From Propionicimonas sp. (GTDB taxonomy: Bacteria > Actinomycetota > Actinomycetes > Propionibacteriales > Propionibacteriaceae), in assembly GCF_029975155.1 (NCBI RefSeq), contig NZ_JARKPQ010000003.1, forward strand, positions 1 to 64,000: 64,000 nucleotides of DNA, given 5' to 3'. The translations under genes and the position numbers were made by a program. The first letter of the stretch is position 1; each line of letters opens with the position of its first letter. The notes beneath the pieces were generated by a model. It was not told the origin of the DNA. It saw nothing but the letters and a program-made list of their open reading frames with translations, and did not search any database. Shown piece by piece: positions 25,548 to 33,815 of the stretch.

Positions 25548-28235
25548 TCAGACGCAGCGCAGTGCGGCGAGGGCGGCCACGAACCGGTCGGCGACCTCCG
25601 GTTCGGGGATCCGCACCCTGATCCAGGAGGGCGCCAGCCCCGGGAAGGACTCGCCACGACGCACGGCGAACCCTGCGGCGGCGAGCGGCGCCCGCACCGA
25701 CCCGGCCCCGCACGGCGAGGTGTCGACGAGCACGAACGGCGCGGCGGACGGGACGGAGGCGAAGTCGGCCGCGGCCAGCGCGGACGTGAGGTGCTCGCGG
25801 TGCTCCGGCAGGGTGGCGTAGCGCCGACGGGCCTCCGCTGCCGCTTCGGCGGTGCTGGTTGCGACCATGGCCGCGATCGCAGGGGACGACAGCGGCCACG
25901 CCGGCTGAGCCCGTTCGAGCCGCGCGATCAGCGCGGGCTCGCCGACCACGTAGCCCACCCGCAGGCCGGCCAGTCCCCAGGTCTTCGCCAGCGAGCGCAG
26001 CACCAGGCGGTTCGGCATCTGCGGCCCGATCAGCGACTCGGCCTCGTCGGTGGCGTCCATGAACGCCTCGTCGACCACGAGCAGGCGGCCCTCACCGGCC
26101 GTCACCAGGTCGTCGCGACGGTGCAGCCACCCGGTGGGGTTGGTCGGATTGCCGACGAAGAGCGCGTCCGCCCACGCCGGGAGGTCGCCCAGTGGCGGTG
26201 GTGGCGAGTCGGCCGTCACCGGCAGCAGCCAGCGCTGGACGGCGTGCCCGGCGGCCCGGAGCGCGGCCTCTGGTTCGGTGAACTGCGGGTGCGCCACCAG
26301 AGGATGGGACGCGGTGAGCGTCCGGGCGACGAGGGCGAAGGCCTCGGCACCGCCGGCGGTGGGCAGCACCATCTCGGGCGGCACACCGTGCGCGGCGGCG
26401 ATGGCCCGTCGGGCCTCGCCCGCGTCCGGGTAGGCGCCGAGCCCGGAGATCGTGCGTCCGATCACGTCGGCCAACCACGACGGGGGACCCGGCAGCATCA
26501 CGTTGACCGCCAGGTCCACCAGCCCGGGTGCCACGTCGTGGTCACCGTGGTGATGCAGGTCGATGCCGTCCACCTGTGGGCCGGCGGGGGCCCCTCGTGA
26601 CGCGACCTCGTTCCTCGGCCGCTCCTCAGGGACCGTTCCCTTCCCGCTCCCTGAGGAGCCGGTCGCGAGGAACGAGCGGTCGGCGTCACGAAGGGCGCCC
26701 AGCCCACCGAACCGCGCGGCCGCCTGGGCGAAGCGCTGCGCGCACGCGGGCTGCCCGGCCCAGTGCAGATGCAGGTAGGAGCTGTGCAGGGTCGGCGCGC
26801 CGGTGCCGGCGGGGTCGAGCGAGAAGCCCTCGGACTTCTCCGCCCACGTCCAGACCGGGGACGCGCCGGCCGGCGGCACGGTCTGCGTGCGGTGGAACTC
26901 GTGTCCGGTGACGGTGGTGCCGGCCGAGGCCAGCACTGTGTCGGACGGCGCCGTCGCCTGCCGGTAGCCGAGGGTCAGCCGTGGGGTCATCCGAGCGGCG
27001 GCGGGCAGCACGCCCACCATCGGGTGGCCGTCGAGATGCTCCCCGAGGTAGAGCTGCCCCGCACACTCGGCGACCGTGGGCAGCCCGTCCCGGACCGCTT
27101 CCGCGATCGTGGCCCGCAGCGTGGCATTCCGGCTCAGCTCGACCGCGTGCACCTCCGGGAAGCCGCCGCCGATGTACAGCCCGGCCAGGCCGGGCGGCAG
27201 GTCGGTGTCGCGCAGGGGGTCGATCTCGACGACAGCGCAGCCGGCGGCCCGCAGCAACTCCTCGGTCTCGGCGTAGCGGAAGGTGAACGCACGTCCCGCC
27301 ATGATCCCCACCAGCGGGCGGCCGGTCACCGGCGTGACAACCGCGGCGGGGTCCCACGGCCCGGTGTCCAGGTCGGGCGCGGTCGCCGCGAGTTGCCGCA
27401 CCGCGTCGAGGTCGACGTGTTCCGCGACGTGAGCGGCCAGCGCGGCCACGGTCGCGGCCGACTCGCCCCGCTCCGCCGCGGGCACCAGGCCGAGGTGCCT
27501 CGACGGTGCGGAGATGCCGGCATTGCGCGGCACCATCCCGAGGACGGGCAGCCCGGCGCGTTCGAACACCGCCGCCAGCTCCGCGGCGTGCCGTGAACTC
27601 GCCACCCGGTTCACGATCACTCCGGCGATCAGCGGGAAGACGCCCGGGCGAGGCCCAGGCGACAGGGACGGGAGGTCGAACGCCCGCAGGCCGAGCGCGG
27701 CGGCGGCCGCCGTCCGGGACGAGCCCGCCGCGTCCACGACCAGGAGGACGGGCGCCTCGATCAGCCGGGCGATGTGGGCGGTGGAGCCGAAGCCATCACG
27801 ACCCAACTGGCCGTCGAACAGGCCCATCACGCCCTCGACGATCGCGATGTCGGCCGGGCGGGGCTGCCCTTCGTGACGCGCCGCCCTTCGCAAGCTCGGG
27901 GCGGCGCTCCTCGGCCCGGACCCACCGATCGAGCGCGTCTCGACACGCTCGATCGGTGTGTCCGGTGGGTCGGGGCTCAGGGACGACTGCTCGCCCGCCC
28001 CGTGCAGGAACAGTCGGGGCACCAGCTCCTCGCTGGTCAGGACGGCGTCGAGATTGCGTCCCCGGCGGCCGGTCGCGAGCGCGTGGTAGCCGGGATCGAT
28101 GAAATCCGGTCCGACCTTGGACCCGGCCACCTCGTGGCCCGCGGCCCGCAGGGCGCCCATCAGTCCGGTGGCGATGGTGGTCTTGCCGGCGGACGAGGCC
28201 GCCGCGGCGACGACGAGCCGGGGGAGGGTCACCAT
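25548..28235 (-). CDS. cobB-cobC: Fusion of cobyrinate a,c-diamide synthase (CobB/CbiA) and CobC-type aminotransferase
   Basis: Residues 1 to about 510 are a CobB/CbiA enzyme: ATPase loop ASSAGKT, VGPDFIDPGYH, VEGVMGLFDG, and the glutamine amidotransferase part with GGGFPE and AECAGQLYLG (catalytic Cys). It amidates the a and c side chains. Residues about 548-895 are a PLP aminotransferase fold like CobC (threonine-phosphate decarboxylase), with GNPTNPTG, VVDEAFMD and SLAKTWGLAGLRVGY (PLP lysine). Residues about 82-127 are an insertion missing from usual CbiA proteins, and 515-547 are the linker; both are encoded by palindromic repeat elements. It overlaps cobO by seven bases. Whether the CobC half is active is not proven. 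Confidence 0.92.
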   Translation of the reverse strand: MVTLPRLVVAAAASSAGKTTIATGLMGALRAAGHEVAGSKVGPDFIDPGYHALATGRRGRNLDAVLTSEELVPRLFLHGAGEQSSLSPDPPDTPIERVETRSIGGSGPRSAAPSLRRAARHEGQPRPADIAIVEGVMGLFDGQLGRDGFGSTAHIARLIEAPVLLVVDAAGSSRTAAAAALGLRAFDLPSLSPGPRPGVFPLIAGVIVNRVASSRHAAELAAVFERAGLPVLGMVPRNAGISAPSRHLGLVPAAERGESAATVAALAAHVAEHVDLDAVRQLAATAPDLDTGPWDPAAVVTPVTGRPLVGIMAGRAFTFRYAETEELLRAAGCAVVEIDPLRDTDLPPGLAGLYIGGGFPEVHAVELSRNATLRATIAEAVRDGLPTVAECAGQLYLGEHLDGHPMVGVLPAAARMTPRLTLGYRQATAPSDTVLASAGTTVTGHEFHRTQTVPPAGASPVWTWAEKSEGFSLDPAGTGAPTLHSSYLHLHWAGQPACAQRFAQAAARFGGLGALRDADRSFLATGSSGSGKGTVPEERPRNEVASRGAPAGPQVDGIDLHHHGDHDVAPGLVDLAVNVMLPGPPSWLADVIGRTISGLGAYPDAGEARRAIAAAHGVPPEMVLPTAGGAEAFALVARTLTASHPLVAHPQFTEPEAALRAAGHAVQRWLLPVTADSPPPPLGDLPAWADALFVGNPTNPTGWLHRRDDLVTAGEGRLLVVDEAFMDATDEAESLIGPQMPNRLVLRSLAKTWGLAGLRVGYVVGEPALIARLERAQPAWPLSSPAIAAMVATSTAEAAAEARRRYATLPEHREHLTSALAAADFASVPSAAPFVLVDTSPCGAGSVRAPLAAAGFAVRRGESFPGLAPSWIRVRIPEPEVADRFVAALAALRCV
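26596..26690. repeat. Composite palindromic element encoding the CobB-CobC linker
   Basis: Three nested arm pairs face each other: CGTGACG/CGTCACG (26596, 26684), CTCGTTCCTCG/CGAGGAACGAG (26607, 26666) and GCTCCTCAGGGA/TCCCTGAGGAGC (26621, 26648). It lies in frame between the two enzyme domains. Parts recur at 14911-14955 and 48078-48125, outside genes. Confidence 0.8.
27855..27992. repeat. Palindromic element inserted in frame in the CobB half
   Basis: Contains CGCCGCCC/GGGCGGCG (27879-27906) and a 48-base near-perfect palindrome, 23-base arms at 27917-27939 and 27942-27964 with two mismatches. It encodes about 46 residues between LFLHGAG and ADIAIVEG that have no counterpart in typical CbiA proteins. 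The flank GCCCTTCGTGACGC matches the ends of other members of this repeat family. Confidence 0.8.
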
Positions 28236-28852
28236 TCGATCCCCGCCTGCCCCTTCTGGCCGCTGTCGAAGGGGTGCTTCACCTTGTGCATCTCCGTGAC
28301 CGTGGTGGCGATCTCGATCAGCTCCGGGGGCGCGTTCCGTCCGGTGATCACGATGTGCTGGGCGCCGGGCCGATCCCGCAGCGTGGCGACCACGTCGGCC
28401 AGGTCCAGCCAGCCCCAGGTCAGCGGATAGGTGAACTCGTCCAGCACGTACAGGTTGTGACGCTCCTCGACGAGCCGGGCCCTGACCTCCGCCCAGGCCT
28501 CACGGGCCGCGTCCGCCTGGTCGGGTTCGGCGCCGGGCTTGCGCACCCAGCGCCGTCCCGAGCCGGTGGCGTACCACTCGACCTCGCCGCCGGCTCCGCT
28601 GCGCTCGTGCTCGGCACCGAGAGCCTCAAGGGCGATCCGCTCGCCGGTGACCCACTTGCCCGATTTGATGAATTGGAAGACCGCGATCGACCAGCCCTGG
28701 TGCCAGGCGCGCAGGGCGAGGCCCATGGCCGCCGTGGTCTTTCCCTTGCCGTCCCCGGTGTTCACGATCAGGGCCGGACGCAGCCGCCGTTCCCGCGCGG
28801 TCAGGCCGTCCTCGGGAATCGCGGCGGGTACACCCTCAGGCATCGCGGTCAT
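28229..28852 (-). CDS. cobO: Cob(I)yrinic acid a,c-diamide adenosyltransferase
   Basis: CobO (CobA/BtuR type) transfers the adenosyl group of ATP to cob(I)alamin or its precursors. The 207-residue protein has the P-loop variant GDGKGKTTAA, QFIKSGKW, LYVLDEFTYPL and TGRNAP, all typical. It precedes and overlaps the cobB-cobC gene, so adenosylation and diamide formation are co-expressed. It is divergent from cbiT across a 75-base gap. I see no riboswitch in that gap. Confidence 0.95.
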   Translation of the reverse strand: MTAMPEGVPAAIPEDGLTARERRLRPALIVNTGDGKGKTTAAMGLALRAWHQGWSIAVFQFIKSGKWVTGERIALEALGAEHERSGAGGEVEWYATGSGRRWVRKPGAEPDQADAAREAWAEVRARLVEERHNLYVLDEFTYPLTWGWLDLADVVATLRDRPGAQHIVITGRNAPPELIEIATTVTEMHKVKHPFDSGQKGQAGIEW

Positions 28853-28915
28853 CCGTGGTCATGGTCCCCGATTCTGCCCCATGCCACGAGCCCACCCGCC
28901 GACTTGTCGGCTGGA

Positions 28916-28921
28916 TAGGGT
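28916..28921 (+). promoter_or_regulatory. -10 box for a leaderless cbiT transcript
   Basis: TAGGGT followed by exactly six bases and then the ATG at 28928, with no ribosome site. Confidence 0.55.
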
Positions 28922-28927
28922 GCGGAC

Positions 28928-29509
28928 ATGGATGAACCCTGGGCTGGTCAGCTCAGTGCCGGGCTGCCCGATGAGGCGTTCGTCACCGACGGGCTCCTGA
29001 CCAAGCGGGTGCTGCGGGCGTACGCACTCGCCATGCTCGCACCGGCGGCGGGCCAACGGCTGTGGGACCTCGGCGCCGGTACCGGCAGCATCGGCATCGA
29101 GTGGTGCCGGCTGCACCCGCGCAACACCGCGATCGCGGTCGAGCGGAACCCCGAGCGGGTCGCGCGGATCGGGCTGAACGCGACGAGCCTGGCGGTGGCG
29201 GCGCAGCTTGAGGTGGTCGTCGACGACATCGCCACCGCGATCCCGGCATTGCCGCGGCCGGACGCCGTCTTCCTCGGCGGGGGAGTGCACGCCGGGGTGC
29301 TCGACCGCTGCTGGCACGTCCTGGCACCCGGTGGACGCCTGGTCGTGCACAGCGTCACCGCGGACTCCGACGCCGTGCTGCTGGACGCCTACCGTCGCTG
29401 GGGCGGCGAACTGAACCGGATCGCGGTGGAGACGGCGGAGCCGATCGGTCGGTTCACCGGTTTCCGGCCGCTGCGGACGGTGACGACCTGGGCGGCCACC
29501 AGACCCTGA
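28928..29509 (+). CDS. cbiT: Precorrin-6B C15 methyltransferase (decarboxylating), CbiT
   Basis: CbiT methylates C15 of the corrin ring and removes the acetate carboxyl at C12; it equals the C-terminal half of CobL. The 193 residues are a class I methyltransferase with LWDLGAGTGSIGIEW as the SAM site and PDAVFLGGG typical of CbiT. The CobL N-terminal (CbiE) half is not present, so a separate CbiE must be elsewhere. It lies just upstream of the cbiM riboswitch and likely has its own leaderless promoter. Confidence 0.92.
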   Translation: MDEPWAGQLSAGLPDEAFVTDGLLTKRVLRAYALAMLAPAAGQRLWDLGAGTGSIGIEWCRLHPRNTAIAVERNPERVARIGLNATSLAVAAQLEVVVDDIATAIPALPRPDAVFLGGGVHAGVLDRCWHVLAPGGRLVVHSVTADSDAVLLDAYRRWGGELNRIAVETAEPIGRFTGFRPLRTVTTWAATRP

Positions 29510-29574
29510 TCGCCATGTGGTGAGACGGCGATCCCAGATTTCCGCGAATCGGCGCGGTCGTGTCGAAGGAGTGC

Positions 29575-29685
29575 AAGGATCAAGTGCCGTCCACGAACGG
29601 AACCCGGTGCGAATCCGGGACGGTCGGGCCACTGTGACCTCAGCGATGAGGAAGTCAGATACGGGCGTGGGCGACGGTTCCTTGG
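29575..29685 (+). promoter_or_regulatory. Compact cobalamin riboswitch upstream of cbiMNQO
   Basis: CGGAACCCGGTGCGAATCC, GGGCCACTGTGACC and, only 13 bases on, AAGTCAGATAC give the aptamer without a peripheral arm. CCGTCCAC (29588-29595) can pair with GTGG and GACGG near 29667-29677 as P1. It is followed after about 30 bases by AAAGGGA and the cbiM ATG. Cobalamin control of cobalt uptake is well known. Confidence 0.88.
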
Positions 29686-29714
29686 GCCACGTCACCTAGA
29701 AAGGGAACTCGCCG

Positions 29715-30395
29715 ATGCATATCGCTGAGGGATTCCTACCTGTAGGCCATGCCGTCGCATGGTTCGCTGTCGCAACACCGTTCGTCATCCACGGCGCGCG
29801 CGCCGTCATCAAGGAGTCGAAGGAGCATCCGGAGTCCCGCCTGTTGCTGGCGGCCGCGGGTGCGTTCACCTTCGTCCTCTCCTCGATCAAGCTGCCGTCG
29901 GTCACCGGAAGCTCGTCCCATCCCACCGGCACCGGTCTGGGGGCGGTTCTGTTCAGACCACCGGTGATGGCATTCCTGTCGACCATCGTTCTGCTCTTCC
30001 AGGCGTTGCTGCTCGCTCACGGCGGGCTGACCACCCTGGGCGCGAACGTGTTCTCGATGGGGATCGCCGGGCCCTGGGTGGGCTACTGGTTCTGGAAGCT
30101 GTCGAACACGCTCGGCTGGAACCGCAACGTGGGAGTGTTCCTCGCGCTGGCCTTCGCCGACCTGTCCACCTACGTGGTCACCTCCGTGCAGCTCGGCCTC
30201 GCGTTCCCCGACCCCGTCTCCGGGCTGCTGGGTTCGGTGGCCAAGTTCATGAGCATCTTCGCCATCTCCCAGCTGCCGCTGGCCGTCGCCGAGGGCATCC
30301 TCGGCGTGCTGGTCTTCCGGCTGCTCACCGACGTCGCGCGCCCCGAGCTCGAGCGCCTCGGCGTCATCCGTCCGGCACAGGTCGTGGGGGCATGA
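29715..30395 (+). CDS. cbiM: Cobalt ECF transporter S component CbiM
   Basis: CbiM binds the metal ion and forms the core of the cobalt energy-coupling-factor importer. The 226-residue membrane protein begins MHIAEGFLP; the N-terminal His2 is a metal ligand in this family, so the ATG at 29715 is well supported. [20 protein letters not shown] is the conserved central stretch. First gene of cbiMNQO, with a cobalamin riboswitch in the leader. Nickel import cannot be excluded from sequence alone, but the riboswitch favours cobalt. Confidence 0.96.
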   Translation: MHIAEGFLPVGHAVAWFAVATPFVIHGARAVIKESKEHPESRLLLAAAGAFTFVLSSIKLPSVTGSSSHPTGTGLGAVLFRPPVMAFLSTIVLLFQALLLAHGGLTTLGANVFSMGIAGPWVGYWFWKLSNTLGWNRNVGVFLALAFADLSTYVVTSVQLGLAFPDPVSGLLGSVAKFMSIFAISQLPLAVAEGILGVLVFRLLTDVARPELERLGVIRPAQVVGA

Positions 30396-30733
30396 CGATG
30401 AAGAAGTCAACGGTCAACATCCTTCTGGGCATCGCCCTCGTCGTGATCTTCGCGATCAGCTTCGCGATCGGCGGCCTGCACACCGATCCGGAGGAGCGGT
30501 TCGCCGGCACGGACGGTGCGGCCACTTCGCAGATCGAGGCGGCACACCCGGACTACGAGCCGTGGTTCAGCCCCTTCTTCCAGCCCGAGTCGGGCGAGGT
30601 CGAATCCGGGCTGTTCGCCCTGCAGGCCGCCATCGGCGGCGCGGTGCTGGGCTTCGCGATCGGTGGGTTGTGGGGACGGCGGCGCGGGCAGTCCGCAACG
30701 CCACCGACGCCTGCCGCCGAACCCGCTGCCTGA
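30392..30733 (+). CDS. cbiN: Cobalt ECF transporter accessory protein CbiN
   Basis: The 113-residue protein has two membrane segments (about 8-28 and 80-98) around an extracytoplasmic loop with FAGTDGAA and [10 protein letters not shown], the CbiN pattern. CbiN helps load metal into CbiM. The ATG overlaps the cbiM stop and the stop overlaps the cbiQ ATG. Confidence 0.94.
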   Translation: MTMKKSTVNILLGIALVVIFAISFAIGGLHTDPEERFAGTDGAATSQIEAAHPDYEPWFSPFFQPESGEVESGLFALQAAIGGAVLGFAIGGLWGRRRGQSATPPTPAAEPAA

Positions 30734-31491
30734 TGGCCCATGGCCTGACGCTGGACCACGCCGCGTGGTCCAGCCCATGGCGGGTGCGCTCGGTTCGGGA
30801 CAAGGGCGTGCTCTCGCTGGGCCTGCTGCTGGCCGCCGTGGCGCTGCCCGCACTGCCCGGGGGCGCCCTGGTGGCCGTGGTCAGCCTCGTCGTCCTGCTG
30901 GGGCCGGTGAAGGTCGGCTGGCGGCGACTGCTGCGGATCGTCTGGCTGCCGCTGGTCTCGATCCTGATCGGCGTGGCCACCGTCGCGGTGAGCGTGAGCT
31001 GGGACGGCGGCCTGCGGCTCCAGGTCACCCCGGCCGGCCTGGTGATGGCGGGCGAACTCGCCGTCCGAGCCCTGGCCGCGACCCTCGCCATGTTCACGCT
31101 GGCGTGCTCCACACCCATGGTGGACCTGTTCTCCGCCATGAGCCGCGCCCACGTGCCGGAGCCGCTGGTCGAGATCGCCGCGCTCGTGTACCGGTTCACG
31201 TTCGGACTGCTGGAGAGCGCCGGTGCGATCCACGCCGCGCAGGAGGCCCGGCTCGGGTACTCCAGCCGGCGAGCGGCGATGCGGTCGGCCTCGATGGGTG
31301 TCGCCGTGCTGTTCCTGCGATCCTGGGACCGGGCCCGCCGCCTCGAAGCGGGCCTGGCCGGGCGCGGGTACGAGGACAATCTGCGCACGCTTGAGCCCGA
31401 CCGCACCCGCTCCGCCGCCTTCCTCGGCGCGAGCGCCGCCGTCCTGGTCGCGATCGTGGGCGGCGCCCTGGCCTGGGGGCAGTTCCGGTGA
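30733..31491 (+). CDS. cbiQ: Cobalt ECF transporter T component CbiQ
   Basis: The 252-residue membrane protein couples the ATPase to CbiM. Features are about five hydrophobic segments and the two cytoplasmic Ala-Arg-Gly type coupling helices, here AAQEARLGY and GLAGRGYEDN. Start ATG overlaps the cbiN stop (TGATG); stop overlaps the cbiO GTG. Confidence 0.94.
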   Translation: MAHGLTLDHAAWSSPWRVRSVRDKGVLSLGLLLAAVALPALPGGALVAVVSLVVLLGPVKVGWRRLLRIVWLPLVSILIGVATVAVSVSWDGGLRLQVTPAGLVMAGELAVRALAATLAMFTLACSTPMVDLFSAMSRAHVPEPLVEIAALVYRFTFGLLESAGAIHAAQEARLGYSSRRAAMRSASMGVAVLFLRSWDRARRLEAGLAGRGYEDNLRTLEPDRTRSAAFLGASAAVLVAIVGGALAWGQFR

Positions 31492-32360
31492 GCCATCGAC
31501 GCTTGTCGGCGGACCAGCTGGAGGTCGCGTTCGGCCACCGGAGGGTGCTCCGCGGTGCCACGCTCGAGGTCCCGCGAGGACAGCGGCTCGCGCTGCTGGG
31601 GGCCAACGGATCGGGCAAGACCACCCTGCTGCGAACCCTCGCCGGCGCAGTGCGGCCGGGGGCGGGGTGCGTCCTCGTGGACGACCGGCCGGTGAACTAC
31701 GACCGGGCGGGTCTGCGCGCCCACCGGCAGGTCGTCCAGCTCGTCGCCCAGAACCCGGACGACCAGCTGTTCGCCGCCGACGTCTACCGCGACGTGTCCT
31801 TCGGTCCGCTCAATCTGGGCCTGCCGGAGGCGGAGGTACGGAAGCGGGTGGCCGACGCCCTCGCCGTCCTGTCGATCGAGGACCTGGCGGAACGGCCGAT
31901 CCACGAGTTGTCCTACGGGCAGCGCAAACGCGTCGCCATCGCCGGGGCGCTCGCCATGGAGCCGTGCGTGATGCTCCTCGACGAACCGACCGCGGGCCTC
32001 GACCCGCAGGGCGTGGACGAGATGGTCACCGCGCTGGAGAGCCTGCTGCAGGCGCACACCACGGTCGTGATCTCCACCCACGAGGTGGACTTCGCCCTGT
32101 GGTGGGCCGATTCGGTGGCGGTCCTGGTGGACGGCACGGTGCGTCACGGCGACCCCACCGCGCTGCTCGGCGACGCGGAGCTGGTGGCCGCCGCGCGGCT
32201 GCGGCAGCCGATGGTGCTGCAGGCCGCCGCCCGGCTGGGCCTTGCCCCCGGCGGCATCACCGACGTCGCCGGGCTGGTCCGCGCGCTGCGCCCGGCACAG
32301 GGCGACGAGGTCAGCCCGCCGCGAGCTCCCGCAGGGCCGGCAGGTCGACGTGTTCGGTGA
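31488..32360 (+). CDS. cbiO: Cobalt ECF transporter ATPase CbiO
   Basis: The 290-residue ATPase has Walker A GANGSGKTT, Q-loop AQNPDDQLF, signature LSYGQRKR usual for ECF ATPases, Walker B CVMLLDEPTAGLD and the switch histidine in STHEVD. GTG start overlaps the cbiQ stop (GTGA). Its last 17 codons overlap the 3' end of cobQ on the other strand (32311-32360), a tail rich in Pro and Arg. Confidence 0.95.
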   Translation: MSHRRLSADQLEVAFGHRRVLRGATLEVPRGQRLALLGANGSGKTTLLRTLAGAVRPGAGCVLVDDRPVNYDRAGLRAHRQVVQLVAQNPDDQLFAADVYRDVSFGPLNLGLPEAEVRKRVADALAVLSIEDLAERPIHELSYGQRKRVAIAGALAMEPCVMLLDEPTAGLDPQGVDEMVTALESLLQAHTTVVISTHEVDFALWWADSVAVLVDGTVRHGDPTALLGDAELVAAARLRQPMVLQAAARLGLAPGGITDVAGLVRALRPAQGDEVSPPRAPAGPAGRRVR

Positions 32361-33750
32361 GGGCGTCGGCCAGGTCGTCCAGCATCTGCGTGCGGCGTTC
32401 GGCAAAGCCGGGGGCGCCTTCGGCGGGACGCCAGGCCGAGCCGACGACCTCGGCCAGTTCGGTCAGCCACGCCCTGCGGAAGGCGTCGTTCTCGAAGGCG
32501 CCGTGCCAGATCGTGCCCCAGGTGTTGCCCGCCCGGACGCCGTCGAGGAACGGCTCGCCGCCGGTCGCCTCCACCACGCCGTGGTGGATCTCGTAGCCGA
32601 CGACGGGCTGCCCGTGCCAGGAGCCGCTCGGCCGGCCGAGGACCTTCTCCGCGCTGAACCGCACCCGCGCCGGGAGCAGGCCGAGGCCGGCCTCCGTGCC
32701 TCGGACCGACTCCACGGGGTCGTCGATGATCTCGGCGAGCATCTGGTAGCCGCCGCAGATCCCCAGGATCGGCCGGCCGGCCGCGGCGCGGGCGGCCAGG
32801 GCGTCCGCGAGCCCGAGCCGGCGCAGCCAGTCGAGGTCGGCGAGGGTGGACCTGCTGCCGGGCAGCACCACGAGGTCGGCGTTGTCGATGTCGGTCGGCG
32901 CGGCGGTGGCGAACACGTCCAGGCCCGGCTCCGCGGCGAGCGCGTCGAGGTCGGTGGCGTTGGAGATCCGCGGGAACCGGACCGCAGCCACCCGCAGCGT
33001 TCCGGCCCGTCCGGGCAGGCGTGGCCACTTTGCGAAGGCGAGGGCGTCCTCGCTGTCCAGCCACACCTGGTCCAGCCACGGCATCACCCCGAAGCAGCGC
33101 AGCCCGGTGCGGGCGGTGAGCTCGGCGAGTCCGGGGTCGAGCACGCCCTGGTCGCCCCGGAACTTGTTGATCAGGTAGCCGGCGAGCGTGGCCCGGTCGG
33201 CGTCGTCGACGATCGCCCAGTGGCCGAAGATCGACGCGAGCACGCCGCCGCGGTCGATGTCGCCGACCAGCAGCACCGGCAGCCCGAAGCGCCTGGCCAG
33301 ACCGAAGTTCACATAGTCGCCGGTCCGCAGGTTGATCTCGGCCGGAGAACCCGCGCCCTCGGCGACCACGAGGTCGTAGCCCGCCTCGAGCTCCTCGAAG
33401 GCCTCGAAGGCCGCCGCGGCGAGATGGACGCGTCCGCCGGTGTACTCCCCGGCTTCGAGCCGGCCGCCCGGCTGGCCACGGAGCACGACGAACGCGCGCC
33501 GGTCGGTCGCCGGCTTCAGCAGCACGGGATTGAGCAGCGCGGACGGCTCGACCCCGGCAGCCAGCGCCTGCAAGTACTGCGCGCGGCCGATCTCGGCGCC
33601 GTCCGGGCACACCATGGAGTTGTTCGACATGTTCTGAGCCTTGAACGGCGCCACCCGGACGCCCTGGCGGGCCCACGCGCGGCACAGGCCGGCGACGATC
33701 AGCGATTTGCCCGCGTCCGAGGATGTGCCCGCCACCAGGAGTCCCGCCAC
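32311..33750 (-). CDS. cobQ: Adenosylcobyric acid synthase (glutamine-hydrolysing)
   Basis: CobQ amidates the b, d, e and g side chains of adenosylcobyrinate a,c-diamide. The 479 residues have the ATPase part with GTSSDAGKS and FKAQNMSNNS, and the amidotransferase part with GICGGYQML (catalytic Cys) and YEIHHG (His). The GTG start at 33750 is chosen because GGGAGG precedes it and the protein then begins just before the ATP site as in the family. It converges on cbiO with a 50-base overlap. Confidence 0.96.
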   Translation of the reverse strand: MAGLLVAGTSSDAGKSLIVAGLCRAWARQGVRVAPFKAQNMSNNSMVCPDGAEIGRAQYLQALAAGVEPSALLNPVLLKPATDRRAFVVLRGQPGGRLEAGEYTGGRVHLAAAAFEAFEELEAGYDLVVAEGAGSPAEINLRTGDYVNFGLARRFGLPVLLVGDIDRGGVLASIFGHWAIVDDADRATLAGYLINKFRGDQGVLDPGLAELTARTGLRCFGVMPWLDQVWLDSEDALAFAKWPRLPGRAGTLRVAAVRFPRISNATDLDALAAEPGLDVFATAAPTDIDNADLVVLPGSRSTLADLDWLRRLGLADALAARAAAGRPILGICGGYQMLAEIIDDPVESVRGTEAGLGLLPARVRFSAEKVLGRPSGSWHGQPVVGYEIHHGVVEATGGEPFLDGVRAGNTWGTIWHGAFENDAFRRAWLTELAEVVGSAWRPAEGAPGFAERRTQMLDDLADALTEHVDLPALRELAAG

Positions 33751-33815
33751 GGTGGCATCCTCCCATGCCACGCGGGCGGGATCTGCCCGCCTCCTGATCG
33801 AGAAAGCCCGCGGCC

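Noticed and set aside
23040-26600. 1186-codon plus-strand frame across the P-type ATPase and cobB-cobC region
   Set aside because: It is antisense to two clearly conserved genes and is rich in His/Arg/Gly/Asp with no domain match.
27855-27992. Frameshift or stop in cobB caused by the repeat insert
   Set aside because: The frame stays open through the insert and the CbiA motifs resume in phase.
29715-32360. Nickel rather than cobalt transporter
   Set aside because: Cannot be excluded biochemically, but the cobalamin riboswitch and CbiN-type subunit favour cobalt.
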